A DNA stretch of 32,963 nt, taken from the NCBI GenBank assembly GCA_946480785.1, contig CAMLLD010000073.1, forward strand, positions 1 through 32,963, read 5' to 3'. A program made the position numbers and the translations under genes. Below, in pieces: positions 7,851-17,098 of the stretch. The stretch comes from an uncultured Blastocatellia bacterium (lineage in GTDB: Bacteria; Acidobacteriota; Blastocatellia; Pyrinomonadales; Pyrinomonadaceae). Under the pieces are notes generated by a model. That model had not been told where the DNA came from, searched no databases, and was given only the letters and a program-made list of their open reading frames with translations. Each line of letters opens with the position of its first letter. Positions within the stretch are counted from its first letter, which is position 1.

Positions 7851-8333
7851 ATGTTAAGTAGTAGAACAAACATGAGAACCGACGAGAAAGGCAACACGAT
7901 CATCGAGTTCGCCATTGTGGCGACTACATTTTTCCTGATGCTCGTCGGTATCGCCGCGGCCGGTCACCTTTACTATACGCACAACGCTTTGGTGGAAGCG
8001 ACGCGACGCGGAGCTCGCTATGCGGTGCTGCAATGCAAGGCTGATCTGAACGGTTGTCCGAACTCTGACACCGCCGCGACCCGCATCAAGAACATCGTCG
8101 TTTACGGCACGGACTCGCCGGCAACCGGGGCGACGTCATTGATCTCAGGTCTGCAAACGAGCAACGTGACAGTGGAATACTCAACCGGCACGGGGTTTGG
8201 CGTTGCGTCCGGCACTGTCAGCGTCAGCATCAACAGTTACTCCTACACGTTCATAACGACCTCGATAACGATGCCGTCGTATCGAACAACACTTTCCGGT
8301 GAGTGCGCCGGTTTCATTCCCCCGGATATCTAA
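7851..8333 (+). CDS. tadE: TadE-like pseudopilin 2
   Basis: A 160-residue paralogue of the preceding pseudopilin: EKGNTIIEFAIVATTFFLMLVGIAAAG, then YTHNALVEATRRGARYAVLQC. The periplasmic part contains a Cys pair (QCKADLNGCP) similar to that of TadE 1. An in-frame ATG lies at 7845, but AGGA at 7841-7844 would then be too close; with ATG 7851 it sits 6 nt upstream, so 7851 is preferred. Two TadE-type genes in a row plus a TadG-like one give the usual minor-pseudopilin trio of Tad loci. Confidence 0.9.
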   Translation: MLSSRTNMRTDEKGNTIIEFAIVATTFFLMLVGIAAAGHLYYTHNALVEATRRGARYAVLQCKADLNGCPNSDTAATRIKNIVVYGTDSPATGATSLISGLQTSNVTVEYSTGTGFGVASGTVSVSINSYSYTFITTSITMPSYRTTLSGECAGFIPPDI

Positions 8334-8356
8334 AAGCAAGCGGGCAAAATAAAATC

Positions 8357-9580
8357 ATGCAAGGACTGACTTTCATCACATTGGGTAAGGATTTCGAGTC
8401 TTCAAAAGAATTAACGAAGGCTCTTTCAAGTACCGGGTTCGGCCGCGTGATGGCGGAATACGACAACCCGACTGAGTTCCTGGCAAACATTGCGCGGCTA
8501 CGGCCATCAGCCGCGGTGATTACCCTGAAGCAGGACCACCTGGAGAACGGTTTCGCTCTCATAAAAGAAGCGATCGCCGCTGCTCCGGCAACGGCAGTCA
8601 TTACAGCAAGCACTGAAGCGTCGCCGGCCATGATCATGGGCAGCATAAGAGCGGGCGCCCGTGAGTTTCTCCAATTACCAGTGAACGCAGACGAGCTGCG
8701 TACGGTGATGGAGCGCACCGCAGAGTTTTGCCGGCTCAACCACAACAACACGAACAACAACAGCCGGATGGTTGCCGTATTTTCCGGCAAGGGTGGCGCC
8801 GGCGTTTCCTTCTTCGCTACCAACCTGGCGGCGGCAATGAACACGCAAACGCTCCTCGTTGACCTGAATCTACAGGCAGGTGATGCCGCTTCGTTTCTCG
8901 GACTCGAAGCGAAGTACTCGATGGTTGACTTCGTTCGCAATCGGGCTCGTCTCGACGAGTCATTGATGACCAGCCTCGTCACCCCACACTCGACCAACCT
9001 CTCGCTGCTGGCCGCGCCGACTGAAGCGCACGAAGCAGAAGAAGTAAAGGCTGACGATGTAACCGAAATCCTTCATCAACTCGGTCAGAAGTTCGAGCGC
9101 ATCGTCGTCGATTTGCCGCACACGTTTGATCCCATCACGATCGCGGCCCTCGATATGGCGGACGACATTCTGCTCGTACTGACGCTCGACATTCCGGGTA
9201 TCCGTAGCACGAAGCGCGCTCTCAAGGTCTTCGACAATCTCGGCTATCCGCGCGACAAAACGCGAGTGGTGGTTAACCGCTGGAGCAAGAACATCGATGT
9301 GGAATTGCAAAAGGTTGAAGGCCATCTCGGCGAGCAACTGATCGGCTTCGTGCCGAATGACTATCGCAAGGTGATGGACTCAATCAACCTGGGCCGGCCG
9401 CTGGTCCAAAGCGATCCGGCTTCCAAAATCGCGTTGGAAATTAAACGCATCGCCGGACTCACGGTCGAGAAGAGTAGTACGGCTTCTCTCCTGCCACGGA
9501 AGAGGTCTTTACGCTCGTTGTTCGGCAGCAAGAATCCGACCACCGCACTCGAGCTTAAAACCGTGACGGACAACGCCTGA
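8357..9580 (+). CDS. tadZ: TadZ/CpaE localisation ATPase
   Basis: A 407-residue protein with an N-terminal receiver-like domain (about 1-125, ending SIRAGAREFLQLPVNADELR) and a MinD/ParA-type ATPase domain. The deviant Walker A reads FSGKGGAGVSFFATNLA (about 142-158): the signature Lys in GKGG is present, but the second Lys of KGGxGK[ST] is Val, a departure that also occurs elsewhere in the CpaE/TadZ family. Later motifs include LLVDLNLQAGDAASFLG and IVVDLPHTFDP. CpaE/TadZ places the pilus machine at a pole or focus. The in-frame GTG at 8303 would overlap tadE, so ATG 8357 was chosen. Confidence 0.92.
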   Translation: MQGLTFITLGKDFESSKELTKALSSTGFGRVMAEYDNPTEFLANIARLRPSAAVITLKQDHLENGFALIKEAIAAAPATAVITASTEASPAMIMGSIRAGAREFLQLPVNADELRTVMERTAEFCRLNHNNTNNNSRMVAVFSGKGGAGVSFFATNLAAAMNTQTLLVDLNLQAGDAASFLGLEAKYSMVDFVRNRARLDESLMTSLVTPHSTNLSLLAAPTEAHEAEEVKADDVTEILHQLGQKFERIVVDLPHTFDPITIAALDMADDILLVLTLDIPGIRSTKRALKVFDNLGYPRDKTRVVVNRWSKNIDVELQKVEGHLGEQLIGFVPNDYRKVMDSINLGRPLVQSDPASKIALEIKRIAGLTVEKSSTASLLPRKRSLRSLFGSKNPTTALELKTVTDNA

Positions 9581-9599
9581 TTAAAGGGAACGAACAAAC

Positions 9600-10925
9600 A
9601 TGGCACTTCGTGAGCGATACATAAAAGAAAACGGCGATGGCACAGCCGTGCGCATGGAAGAAGCTGGTCAGTCAAACCACTCCTTTCAGGAAGTCAAAGC
9701 ACGCCTGCATCGGGCGATCATCACGCGCATGGATTTAACGAAGCTGAATGCGCTCTCGCCCGAGCGCGTTCACGCCGAGGTCGCTCGCCTGGCGGAGGAC
9801 CTGCTGTTAGCGGAAAACCTGCCCCTCTCGACAATCGAGCGGGACCGCCTCGTAAGCGAGGTGAACCATGAGTTGTTCGGCCTCGGGCCGCTCGAGCCGC
9901 TGCTCGCGGATCCGACGATCTCCGACATTCTCGTTAACTCACACTCGAAGATCTACATCGAGCGCAAAGGCAAACTCGAAAAAACTTCCATTGCATTCAA
10001 AGACGACGAGCACTTGATGCGCGTGATCGAACGCATCGTTTCCACGGTCGGCAGGCGCATCGACGAGGCGCAACCGATGGTCGATGCGCGCCTCCCTGAC
10101 GGTTCGCGCGTGAACGCGATCATTCCGCCGCTCGCGATCGATGGTCCAACTCTCTCTATTCGCCGCTTCGGCACGGATCCTTTGAAGATGCCGGCCCTGA
10201 TCGAAAACGGGGCGCTGACCAAAGAGATCGCCATCCTGTTTGAGATGTGCGTGAGAGCGCGGCTGAACATCATCATCTCCGGTGGTACCGGCGCCGGTAA
10301 GACGACGTTGCTAAACGCGTTGTCTGCTTACATTCCCGGGGACGAACGAATCGTGACGATCGAGGACTCCGCGGAATTGCAACTACAGCAACCGCACGTT
10401 GTGCGCCTCGAAACGCGACCGCCCAACATCGAGGGTCGAGGCGAGGTGACGCAACGAGATCTCGTGAGAAACGCCCTGCGTATGAGGCCCGATCGCATAG
10501 TCATCGGCGAGGTCCGCGGCGGTGAAACGATCGACATGCTGCAGGCGATGAATACCGGTCACGACGGTTCGCTCACCACGATTCACGCCAACTCCCCGCG
10601 AGATGCGCTGTCGCGAATGGAGACCATGATCCAGATGACTGGAATGAGACTCTCTGACCGCGCCATGCGCCAGCAGATGGGCTCGGCGGTGGACCTTGTG
10701 ATCCAAGTGGCTCGTTTGACTGACGGCACGCGCCGCATCACTTCGATCTCGGAAATCACGGGCATGGAAGGCGACACCATCACGATGCAGGAACTCTTCT
10801 GCTTTGAACGCACTGGTATCGATCCGGCGGGCAAAGTCATGGGCCGGTTCCGTCCCACGGGCATTCGCCCACGTTTTGCCGAACGGCTCAAGCAGTACGG
10901 CATGCAGTTACCGGCGTTCTTCTAG
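9600..10925 (+). CDS. tadA: Tad pilus motor ATPase TadA/CpaF
   Basis: A 441-residue VirB11/GspE-type secretion ATPase that drives pilus extension and, in CpaF, also retraction. It has an N-terminal helical region and N-domain ([23 protein letters not shown]), then Walker [15 protein letters not shown], an Asp box ([12 protein letters not shown]), Walker B-type [14 protein letters not shown], and the His box region [18 protein letters not shown]. All catalytic motifs are intact. AAAGGGA lies about 10 nt before the ATG; tadB starts 9 nt after the stop. Confidence 0.96.
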   Translation: MALRERYIKENGDGTAVRMEEAGQSNHSFQEVKARLHRAIITRMDLTKLNALSPERVHAEVARLAEDLLLAENLPLSTIERDRLVSEVNHELFGLGPLEPLLADPTISDILVNSHSKIYIERKGKLEKTSIAFKDDEHLMRVIERIVSTVGRRIDEAQPMVDARLPDGSRVNAIIPPLAIDGPTLSIRRFGTDPLKMPALIENGALTKEIAILFEMCVRARLNIIISGGTGAGKTTLLNALSAYIPGDERIVTIEDSAELQLQQPHVVRLETRPPNIEGRGEVTQRDLVRNALRMRPDRIVIGEVRGGETIDMLQAMNTGHDGSLTTIHANSPRDALSRMETMIQMTGMRLSDRAMRQQMGSAVDLVIQVARLTDGTRRITSISEITGMEGDTITMQELFCFERTGIDPAGKVMGRFRPTGIRPRFAERLKQYGMQLPAFF

Positions 10926-10934
10926 GAGGCACAG

Positions 10935-11900
10935 ATGTTAGTTTCGACCTCGATACTTCTCTTCTTTCTGCTTTTGACTTACGCGCTGTTCCTGCTGTCG
11001 ACGCGCAAGTCCGAGGCGCGCAGCGCTCGCCTCCAGCAGCGCGTCGCGGAAGTGCTGCAAGACTCGTGGATGCTTTCGGCTGACGAAGCAGTACAGATAC
11101 TTCGTGAAGATTCCATCAGCCGAAACCCGACACTCAATCGACTGCTGTCGAGCATCGGATTTATCAAGAACCTCGATCGAACGATCAGCCAGGCGGACAT
11201 GCACATCACGGTCAGCCGGCTGCTGATGTTCTGTGTGGCGACCGCGCTACTCGCGGCCTTTGCCGTCTACACCGTATTCAACGGCATCTTCGCGATTTTG
11301 ATCGGCCTGATTGCCGGTTCGCTGCCGCTTATTTACGTCACTATCAAGCGTCGCAAACGGCTGAACAAGTTCAACGCTCAGTTGCCGGACACACTGGATC
11401 TATTGAGCCGCTCGCTTTCAGTCGGTCACGCCTTTTCAGAATCATTGAACCAGGTGGCCAGCGAGATGCCCGAGCCGATCGCGGGTGAGTTTCGCATCAC
11501 GTTCGAAGAGCAAAAGCTCGGTCTCTCAACCAAGGCAGCGCTGGACCGTCTGGCCGATCGGGTACCGATTTCAGATCTGCGTCTCTGCATTACGGCCATG
11601 CACATTCAGCGCGAGACCGGCGGCAACCTCGCCGAGATCCTGGAGCGAGTGGCCCAAACGATTCGCGAACGCTACAAGTTGATGGAAGACTTTCGCACGA
11701 TGACCACGAGCGCACGCGGTTCCGCCTGGATTCTTTGCGGCTTGCCTATCGCTTTGATCTTCGTCCTGACGGCTATCAACCCGGATTACATGGCGGTCCT
11801 GCTTCACGATCCAAGAGGTCACGCCGTAATAGTCGTGGCGGTCGTGTTGCAGCTTACGGGCATGCTCTTGATCAAGAAGATCCTCAGCATCAGGGTTTAG
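10935..11900 (+). CDS. tadB: Inner-membrane platform protein TadB
   Basis: A 321-residue T2SSF-domain protein. There is a transmembrane helix at the N-terminus, a pair around 95-135, a cytoplasmic GspF-like domain (LPDTLDLLSRSLSVGHAFSE, then ITAMHIQRETGGNLAEILE), and C-terminal helices. With TadC it forms the platform on which TadA acts. AGGAGG precedes the ATG by 5 nt and overlaps the tadA stop region, consistent with coupled translation. Confidence 0.95.
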   Translation: MLVSTSILLFFLLLTYALFLLSTRKSEARSARLQQRVAEVLQDSWMLSADEAVQILREDSISRNPTLNRLLSSIGFIKNLDRTISQADMHITVSRLLMFCVATALLAAFAVYTVFNGIFAILIGLIAGSLPLIYVTIKRRKRLNKFNAQLPDTLDLLSRSLSVGHAFSESLNQVASEMPEPIAGEFRITFEEQKLGLSTKAALDRLADRVPISDLRLCITAMHIQRETGGNLAEILERVAQTIRERYKLMEDFRTMTTSARGSAWILCGLPIALIFVLTAINPDYMAVLLHDPRGHAVIVVAVVLQLTGMLLIKKILSIRV

Positions 11901-11921
11901 GACCATCGGAGGAATAAAGCT

Positions 11922-12827
11922 ATGTTTATTATGATCGTCATCTTTACGTTCACCTCGCTGGCCCTGATGGTGATGAGTGTCTACTGGCTCATGTCCCGTC
12001 CGCAGAGCACGGTGGCGGCGCGTCTCGAATCCATGGATCCCGCGTTGGTGCTCGTGGAAAACAATCCCGTCACGACGATGGCGGAGAAGGTGGCCGAGCC
12101 GCTCAATCGGATCGTTCCGATTTCCGCGTTGGAAGCGCTCAAGCTGCAAAAGAAAATGCTGCGCGCCGGCTATCGATCGCCCGATGCGGCGACGGCTTTC
12201 CGCGCGGTTCAGATCAGCTTGACGTTGGCGATTCCGAGTTTGGTGCTGACTGCGTGTTTCTTCTTCGACCGGTCTTTGAACACTTTCCTGGTGTGGAGTC
12301 TGTTGGGCGCCGGTATCGGCTTTTATTTACCGCGCCTGGTCCTGAGCAAGATGATCACCAACCGGCAACTGCGCATCACGTGGGGACTCGCCGACGCATT
12401 GGACTTAATGGTCGTCGCTGTTGAAGCCGGTCTCGGACTGAACGCCGCGCTCAACCGTGTCGGTGAGGAAATAAAGATTTCGTATCCGGATCTGCACAAC
12501 GAACTCGATCTCGTGAATCTCGAGATTCGGGTGGGCCGCAGCCGTGAAGAAGCCCTGCGCAATCTCGCGGAAAGGACCGGCGTCGACGATATCCGCAGCT
12601 TCGTGGCTTTGCTGATTCAGGCCGACCGCTATGGGTCGTCTATCGCTCGCGCGGTTCGCATATTTGCCGACTCACTGCGAACCAAGCGCCGGCAAAGAGC
12701 CGAACAGGCGTCGCAGAAAGCAGCGCTGAAACTGGTTTTCCCGCTGACTGCGTGCCTGTTTCCCGTGATCATTATCGTCATTCTTGCTCCGGCAGTTCTG
12801 AACATCATCGATCTGCTTTTCAAGTAG
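11922..12827 (+). CDS. tadC: Inner-membrane platform protein TadC
   Basis: A 301-residue T2SSF-domain protein, partner of TadB. It has an N-terminal helix, a helix pair near 100-140, the conserved block LADALDLMVVAVEAGLGLNAALNRVGEE, then SFVALLIQADRYGSSIARAVR and a C-terminal helix (LVFPLTACLFPVIIIVILAP). GGAGG lies about 9 nt upstream of the ATG. The gene sits 21 nt after tadB and 16 nt before tadD. Confidence 0.95.
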   Translation: MFIMIVIFTFTSLALMVMSVYWLMSRPQSTVAARLESMDPALVLVENNPVTTMAEKVAEPLNRIVPISALEALKLQKKMLRAGYRSPDAATAFRAVQISLTLAIPSLVLTACFFFDRSLNTFLVWSLLGAGIGFYLPRLVLSKMITNRQLRITWGLADALDLMVVAVEAGLGLNAALNRVGEEIKISYPDLHNELDLVNLEIRVGRSREEALRNLAERTGVDDIRSFVALLIQADRYGSSIARAVRIFADSLRTKRRQRAEQASQKAALKLVFPLTACLFPVIIIVILAPAVLNIIDLLFK

Positions 12828-12843
12828 CTCCCAAGGAGAAACT

Positions 12844-13857
12844 ATGCACAAGCAATCCGTAGCCGCACTCGCTATCAGCATCTTTCTTTTGTTCGTTGTG
12901 CTTCACCCCGGCCGCGTGGTGACCGCCGGCGCCTTCGATTGGGCCAACATGGCGCTGGCCCAAACCGAAGTGCTGCAGAGTGAAATGGAACCGTTTGACG
13001 GTGCGCAAAAGAAGGATGGCAACGGTGTTTCCCGTGTGCTGTCAGCTCCGTTTCGCGCGTTGAGCCGGCTCTTCGGTGGCGGGAAAAAGAAAGATGAGTC
13101 GCGACAAGACACGCAGCAAGCACGGGCGCGCACTGAAAAAGATAAGCCCAAGTTTGAAAGCACGAAGGTGCTGCGCATCAGGGACGCTCGCACGCCTGTC
13201 CAAACTCCCACCGACGTGAATGCTCCCCTCGCTGAAGGAGCGTTTGACACTTACTTGCAACGAGGTCGCGAGATGTTGGTGAGTGGGGACTTCGACGCGG
13301 CGGTTGCGGAGTTATCGATGGCTGCGTCACTCGATCCGAAATCCGCTCCGGCCAAAAATCTGCTCGGCGTTGCTTATGAAGGAAAAGGATTGCGCGAGCG
13401 CGCGCTCGAATTGTTCAAAGCCGCTATCGAGATCGATAAAGATAACGCGGAGTATCTGAACAACTACGGTTTTCTGCTCTTTAAGAACAAGGACTTCTCA
13501 GAGGCAACAAAATATCTAAAACGAGCCGCGAAGATTTCGCCAAAGGACGCGCGCATCTGGAACAATCTCGCGTACGCCCAATGCGAGCGCGCAAAGTTTG
13601 ACGAAGCGTTTCAGAGTTTCGTCCGCGGCGTCGGTGAGTTTGATGCGCACGTCAATATCGCCTCGCAGTTGTGGGCGCATGGAGAAGGTAAAGCGGCGAT
13701 CAAACATTTGGAGACGGCGCGAGCAATGCGACCGAATTCAGCGGAAGTCCTCGCGAAGCTCGTCAGTATGTACGACGTGACCGGAAGAGCGTCCGATGCG
13801 GAAGCGGCGCGCCGTTCGATAGTGGCGCTGCGAACGTTCGCAGATGCGAAAAAATAA
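12844..13857 (+). CDS. tadD: TPR protein TadD
   Basis: A 337-residue exported tetratricopeptide protein with an N-terminal hydrophobic signal segment (about 5-25), a Lys/Arg-rich linker (about 75-115), then TPR units from about 135 (YLQRGREMLVSGDFDAAVAELSMAASLDP; NLLGVAYEGKGLRERALELFKAAIEID; YLNNYGFLLFKNKDFSEATKYL). TadD proteins are usually lipoproteins that help the secretin assemble. No lipobox Cys is visible here, so it may be periplasmic or membrane-anchored. AAGGAGA precedes the ATG. It ends the canonical tad set. Confidence 0.88.
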   Translation: MHKQSVAALAISIFLLFVVLHPGRVVTAGAFDWANMALAQTEVLQSEMEPFDGAQKKDGNGVSRVLSAPFRALSRLFGGGKKKDESRQDTQQARARTEKDKPKFESTKVLRIRDARTPVQTPTDVNAPLAEGAFDTYLQRGREMLVSGDFDAAVAELSMAASLDPKSAPAKNLLGVAYEGKGLRERALELFKAAIEIDKDNAEYLNNYGFLLFKNKDFSEATKYLKRAAKISPKDARIWNNLAYAQCERAKFDEAFQSFVRGVGEFDAHVNIASQLWAHGEGKAAIKHLETARAMRPNSAEVLAKLVSMYDVTGRASDAEAARRSIVALRTFADAKK

Positions 13858-13892
13858 TTGCTCCGGATTATAGAAACTTAACGGGAGAGAAA

Positions 13893-15227
13893 ATGGGTAA
13901 CCTCAGCTTCTTATCGCGTGCCGAGATTGAGAGCCTCGGTCCCCCCACCCCTGAGGAATTGGAGGAAACGGGCGTTTCCCAGGGGTTTCTTCGTGACCTG
14001 ACGCTCAAGCATGTCGCCTCGCTGGCGAATCCCACTACGGCTTCCGTCGCCGACAAACTTCGTTTGCCTCTCGCGTTAACCGACGAACTGCTTTACCAAC
14101 TCTATCGCGAAAAGTTGATCGAAATTCGCTTGCAGAGCGCGCTCGGCCAGACGCGCTATGCCATGTTGGACCACGGCTGGGAGCAGGTAATGCGTTTGCA
14201 AGCGCATTGCGGCTACGAAGGTCCGGCGCCTGTTACTCTCAACGATTACAATTACATGATCAAGCTTCAGGCGAAGCCGACAACGCCGGCGCCGATGAAT
14301 GCGGTGCGCACCGCGTTTCGCGACCTGGTGCTGCCGGACTCTCTCCTGAACACGCTTGGCTGCGTCATCAATTCGCGCTCTTCACTTTTTCTTACGGGTG
14401 CGCCGGGCACCGGTAAGACCGCTGTTGCGGAACGCATGAACGCCGTACTCTCCGGCACGATCTGGATCCCGTATGCGATCGAGATCGACGGCCAGATCAT
14501 TCGCGTTTACGACGCCCACTGCCACCACGCGGTAACGGAACAGACCGATGTGACCGAGTACGATCGGCGCTGGATACGCATCGAGCGACCGATGATCGTA
14601 GTCGGTGGCGAGCTCACTCTCGAGAACACCGATCTCATCTGGTCCGAATACTCTCGCTTTTACGAAGCACCGTTCCAGATGAAATCAAACGGCGGCACAC
14701 TCGTAGTCGACGAGCTCGGCCGTCAACGCGTTTCCAGTCGCGACTTGCTGAACCGGTGGATCCTGCCGCTGGAGAAGCGCATCGACTTTTTGACGTTGCA
14801 TAGCGGCAAGAAAATCGAAGTGCCTTTCGAGCAGCTAGTGATATTCTCCACGAACCTCAACGAAGACGAATTCTTCGACGAGGCTTTCCTGCGGCGCATG
14901 GGTTATCGCGCGCGGCTTGAGTTACCGACACCCGCCGCGTACGGCGAGATCTTCAGGCGTGCGGCGGCGGCGAAAGGCGTTGCTGCGGACCACGCCATAA
15001 TCACCTATCTGCTTCGTAAGTACGGCGCGGAAGGCCGTGCCATGAAGTGTTGCGAGCCCAGGGATCTCTTGAATCGCATTGCGGACATTTGTTCGTTTGA
15101 AGGCTGCGCGTTGCAACTCTCACCAACGGTGATCGACGCCGCCTGGGCGAACTACTTTGGTACCGCACACGGGTTTGAGCAGTACACGGAAACGTGGCGC
15201 ACACAGTCGCAAGCAGTCAGTGCCTAA
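13893..15227 (+). CDS. AAA+ ATPase linked to the tad locus
   Basis: A 444-residue cytoplasmic ATPase. Residues about 33-105 look like a winged-helix domain (LTDELLYQLYREKLIEIRL). The AAA+ core has Walker A GAPGTGKTA (169-177), Walker B LVVDELG (270-276), sensor-1-like FSTN (318-321) and an arginine-finger-like FLRRMGYR (332-339). A Cys/His-containing stretch, YDAHCHHAV (206-214), lies between Walker A and B. No transmembrane segment is seen. It starts 35 nt after tadD with GGGAGAG before the ATG. Canonical Tad loci of Caulobacter or Aggregatibacter do not contain such a gene. Its role (remodelling factor, or regulator like MoxR/RavA) is unknown. Confidence 0.85.
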   Translation: MGNLSFLSRAEIESLGPPTPEELEETGVSQGFLRDLTLKHVASLANPTTASVADKLRLPLALTDELLYQLYREKLIEIRLQSALGQTRYAMLDHGWEQVMRLQAHCGYEGPAPVTLNDYNYMIKLQAKPTTPAPMNAVRTAFRDLVLPDSLLNTLGCVINSRSSLFLTGAPGTGKTAVAERMNAVLSGTIWIPYAIEIDGQIIRVYDAHCHHAVTEQTDVTEYDRRWIRIERPMIVVGGELTLENTDLIWSEYSRFYEAPFQMKSNGGTLVVDELGRQRVSSRDLLNRWILPLEKRIDFLTLHSGKKIEVPFEQLVIFSTNLNEDEFFDEAFLRRMGYRARLELPTPAAYGEIFRRAAAAKGVAADHAIITYLLRKYGAEGRAMKCCEPRDLLNRIADICSFEGCALQLSPTVIDAAWANYFGTAHGFEQYTETWRTQSQAVSA

Positions 15228-15267
15228 GGCAGCGAGACGTTTAGTTAAACCGGATCTGAGTTTCACC

Positions 15268-16263
15268 ATGGTAAATCGCTACTTGACACCTGCTGTGCGA
15301 ATGATTGTTTTACTACTCGCCGTTTGCACGCCGCTGGTGGCCCAACGTTCTTCCGAACCAACCACGCAAAAAACTACGCAAGTCATAGGTCAGCGAATCG
15401 TGTTTGCGGATGGCGGCACGCTCGACGTGGACGACACGTGGAAACAGGGCGACACGCTCTGGTATCGACGTCAGGGAACGTCGCAGAGCACTGATCGCGC
15501 AGTGCGCAAGATCGAAAACCGTTACAAGGAAAGTCCCGCTGCGAGCCAGAGTGCTGCACCGGCTTCGACGACTTCATCTGCTTCATCCGTAGTTTCCGCC
15601 CCCGTGAAAACTGAAGCGATTGCTGCTGCTCCCGCCACCTGGATTTATCTCGTTGACGGCGCGCGGCTGCGGGTTGATGAGGTCAGAGAAGTGGCCGACG
15701 GCGCATGGTACAACCGCGGCATGCTCACGGTGTTTCTGGACCGCGAACGCATCGCTCGCATCGAGCGCGAACAGCCGGATGCGGCGGCCGCCGGCGGCGA
15801 CTGGAAAGACCGTAGCTGGTCGTCCGGGAACCCGACGATCGATCAGCTCATTAAGCGGCATGGAACGCATTTCGGCGTCGACCCATACCTCGTGTTTCTG
15901 GTAATCGAACAGGAATCGCACTTTCATCCTAAGGCAGTCAGTCCGAAAGGCGCTCGGGGCCTGATGCAGTTGATGCCCGGAACCGCACGGCGTTTCGGAG
16001 TAGCCCGACCCTTCGATCCGGCGGAAAATATCCGCGGCGGCACGCAATACCTGAAGGAATTGCTGACCATGTTCAACGGGCGAGTGGATCTGGCGCTGGC
16101 GAGTTATAATGCGGGCGAAGGCCGGGTGCTCGATTACGGTAACAGAGTCCCCCCTTTTAAAGAGACGCGCGATTACGTCAAGCGCATTAGCAGCCGCTAC
16201 CAAAACCACGTTGTTCGGGATGATGTGCAGCCAGTTGCTAAACCGCCTCGTCGTCCGCAGTAG
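15268..16263 (+). CDS. Secreted lytic transglycosylase (SLT domain)
   Basis: A 331-residue exported protein. A signal peptide ends near LVAQ (26). Two related copies of a domain of about 42 residues follow (41-83 and 124-166; each has a hydrophobic strand, DG, LxVD, GxxWY and an ending xIE), split by a Ser/Ala linker. The C-terminal SLT domain (about 190-310) carries the catalytic Glu in VIEQESHFHP (E216), then GARGLMQLMPGTA and LALASYNAGEG. It would cleave glycan strands, possibly opening peptidoglycan for the pilus or secretin. ATG 15268 avoids overlap with the ATPase gene; the ribosome site is weak. Confidence 0.88.
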   Translation: MVNRYLTPAVRMIVLLLAVCTPLVAQRSSEPTTQKTTQVIGQRIVFADGGTLDVDDTWKQGDTLWYRRQGTSQSTDRAVRKIENRYKESPAASQSAAPASTTSSASSVVSAPVKTEAIAAAPATWIYLVDGARLRVDEVREVADGAWYNRGMLTVFLDRERIARIEREQPDAAAAGGDWKDRSWSSGNPTIDQLIKRHGTHFGVDPYLVFLVIEQESHFHPKAVSPKGARGLMQLMPGTARRFGVARPFDPAENIRGGTQYLKELLTMFNGRVDLALASYNAGEGRVLDYGNRVPPFKETRDYVKRISSRYQNHVVRDDVQPVAKPPRRPQ

Positions 16264-16278
16264 AGAGAGGAAACAATT

Positions 16279-17043
16279 ATGAAGGGCTTTTTGTTCAGCC
16301 GCAGTCTCCTCCTTGTTCTTTGCCTCCTTTTAGGTTCCACCGCCGTTTGGGCGCAGGCCGGTAACACGACGCCGCTCACAAACGCCGCCGTAGTAAAGCT
16401 GGTCAAAGCGGGCTTCAAAGAGAAATCCATAATCACGATTATTGCTTCCCGTCCCGCCCGGTTCGATTTATCAACTGACCGGCTCATCGAACTCAAACGC
16501 ACCGGTGTCAGCGAAAAAGTAATTCTTGCCATGATGGCCCGCCAGGACGGAGTCGACTTCAACGATGAAGCCTGGAACGACGAAGACTTCTTCAAGAATG
16601 CCGGTGGCAACACGCCCGGCGACGCGACGAAGCCAGGCGACGGTAACGGGAATGGGAATGCCGGCGACGGCAGCAGTGCCAACATCTTCGGCTCCAGTGG
16701 CGGCAGCAAAGGCGCGACTCGCAGCCGCGGTGGCAGTGGTTCTTCGTCAGGCGATACCATCACGACCGGCTCGGCCACAGTGCGAATCCTGCGACCGCCG
16801 ACCGAAGCCGGTGGAGCACCTTCGACAAAACTCGAAAAAACAAAGAGCCTGACGAATGATTCGATTTGCGAACTCGTCGAAGCGGGGTTTTCGGAAGGAA
16901 CGATCATTCGACGCATCGAGCAGTCGCCGGTTGAGTTTGATCTCTCGGCAACCAAGCTCGAGGAATTGCGCAAGCGCCGCGTCAGCGAAAAGATCCTGAC
17001 CGCGATGAAGGCCGCCATGGGCGACGAATCCAGCAGTAACTGA
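16279..17043 (+). CDS. Secreted protein with two copies of a ~55-residue helical domain
   Basis: A 254-residue exported protein with a signal peptide ending near VWAQA (about 27). The same domain occurs twice, at about 33-88 and 191-246. Both follow the pattern LTN-x5-LV-(K/E)AGF-(K/S)E-x2-II, then FDLS-T-x-L-EL, then VSEK(V/I)(I/L)xAM. The 100 residues between are Gly/Ser/Asn-rich and disordered. It resembles a domain I recall from hypothetical exported acidobacterial proteins; no function is known to me. It follows the transglycosylase by 15 nt (GAGAGAGG before the ATG), so it is probably co-transcribed. Confidence 0.8.
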   Translation: MKGFLFSRSLLLVLCLLLGSTAVWAQAGNTTPLTNAAVVKLVKAGFKEKSIITIIASRPARFDLSTDRLIELKRTGVSEKVILAMMARQDGVDFNDEAWNDEDFFKNAGGNTPGDATKPGDGNGNGNAGDGSSANIFGSSGGSKGATRSRGGSGSSSGDTITTGSATVRILRPPTEAGGAPSTKLEKTKSLTNDSICELVEAGFSEGTIIRRIEQSPVEFDLSATKLEELRKRRVSEKILTAMKAAMGDESSSN

Positions 17044-17098
17044 AGCAGGTCGTAGGTTGGCTGGAAATTGGTGGTGATTGAGTCTTTCTGATTTTCAG

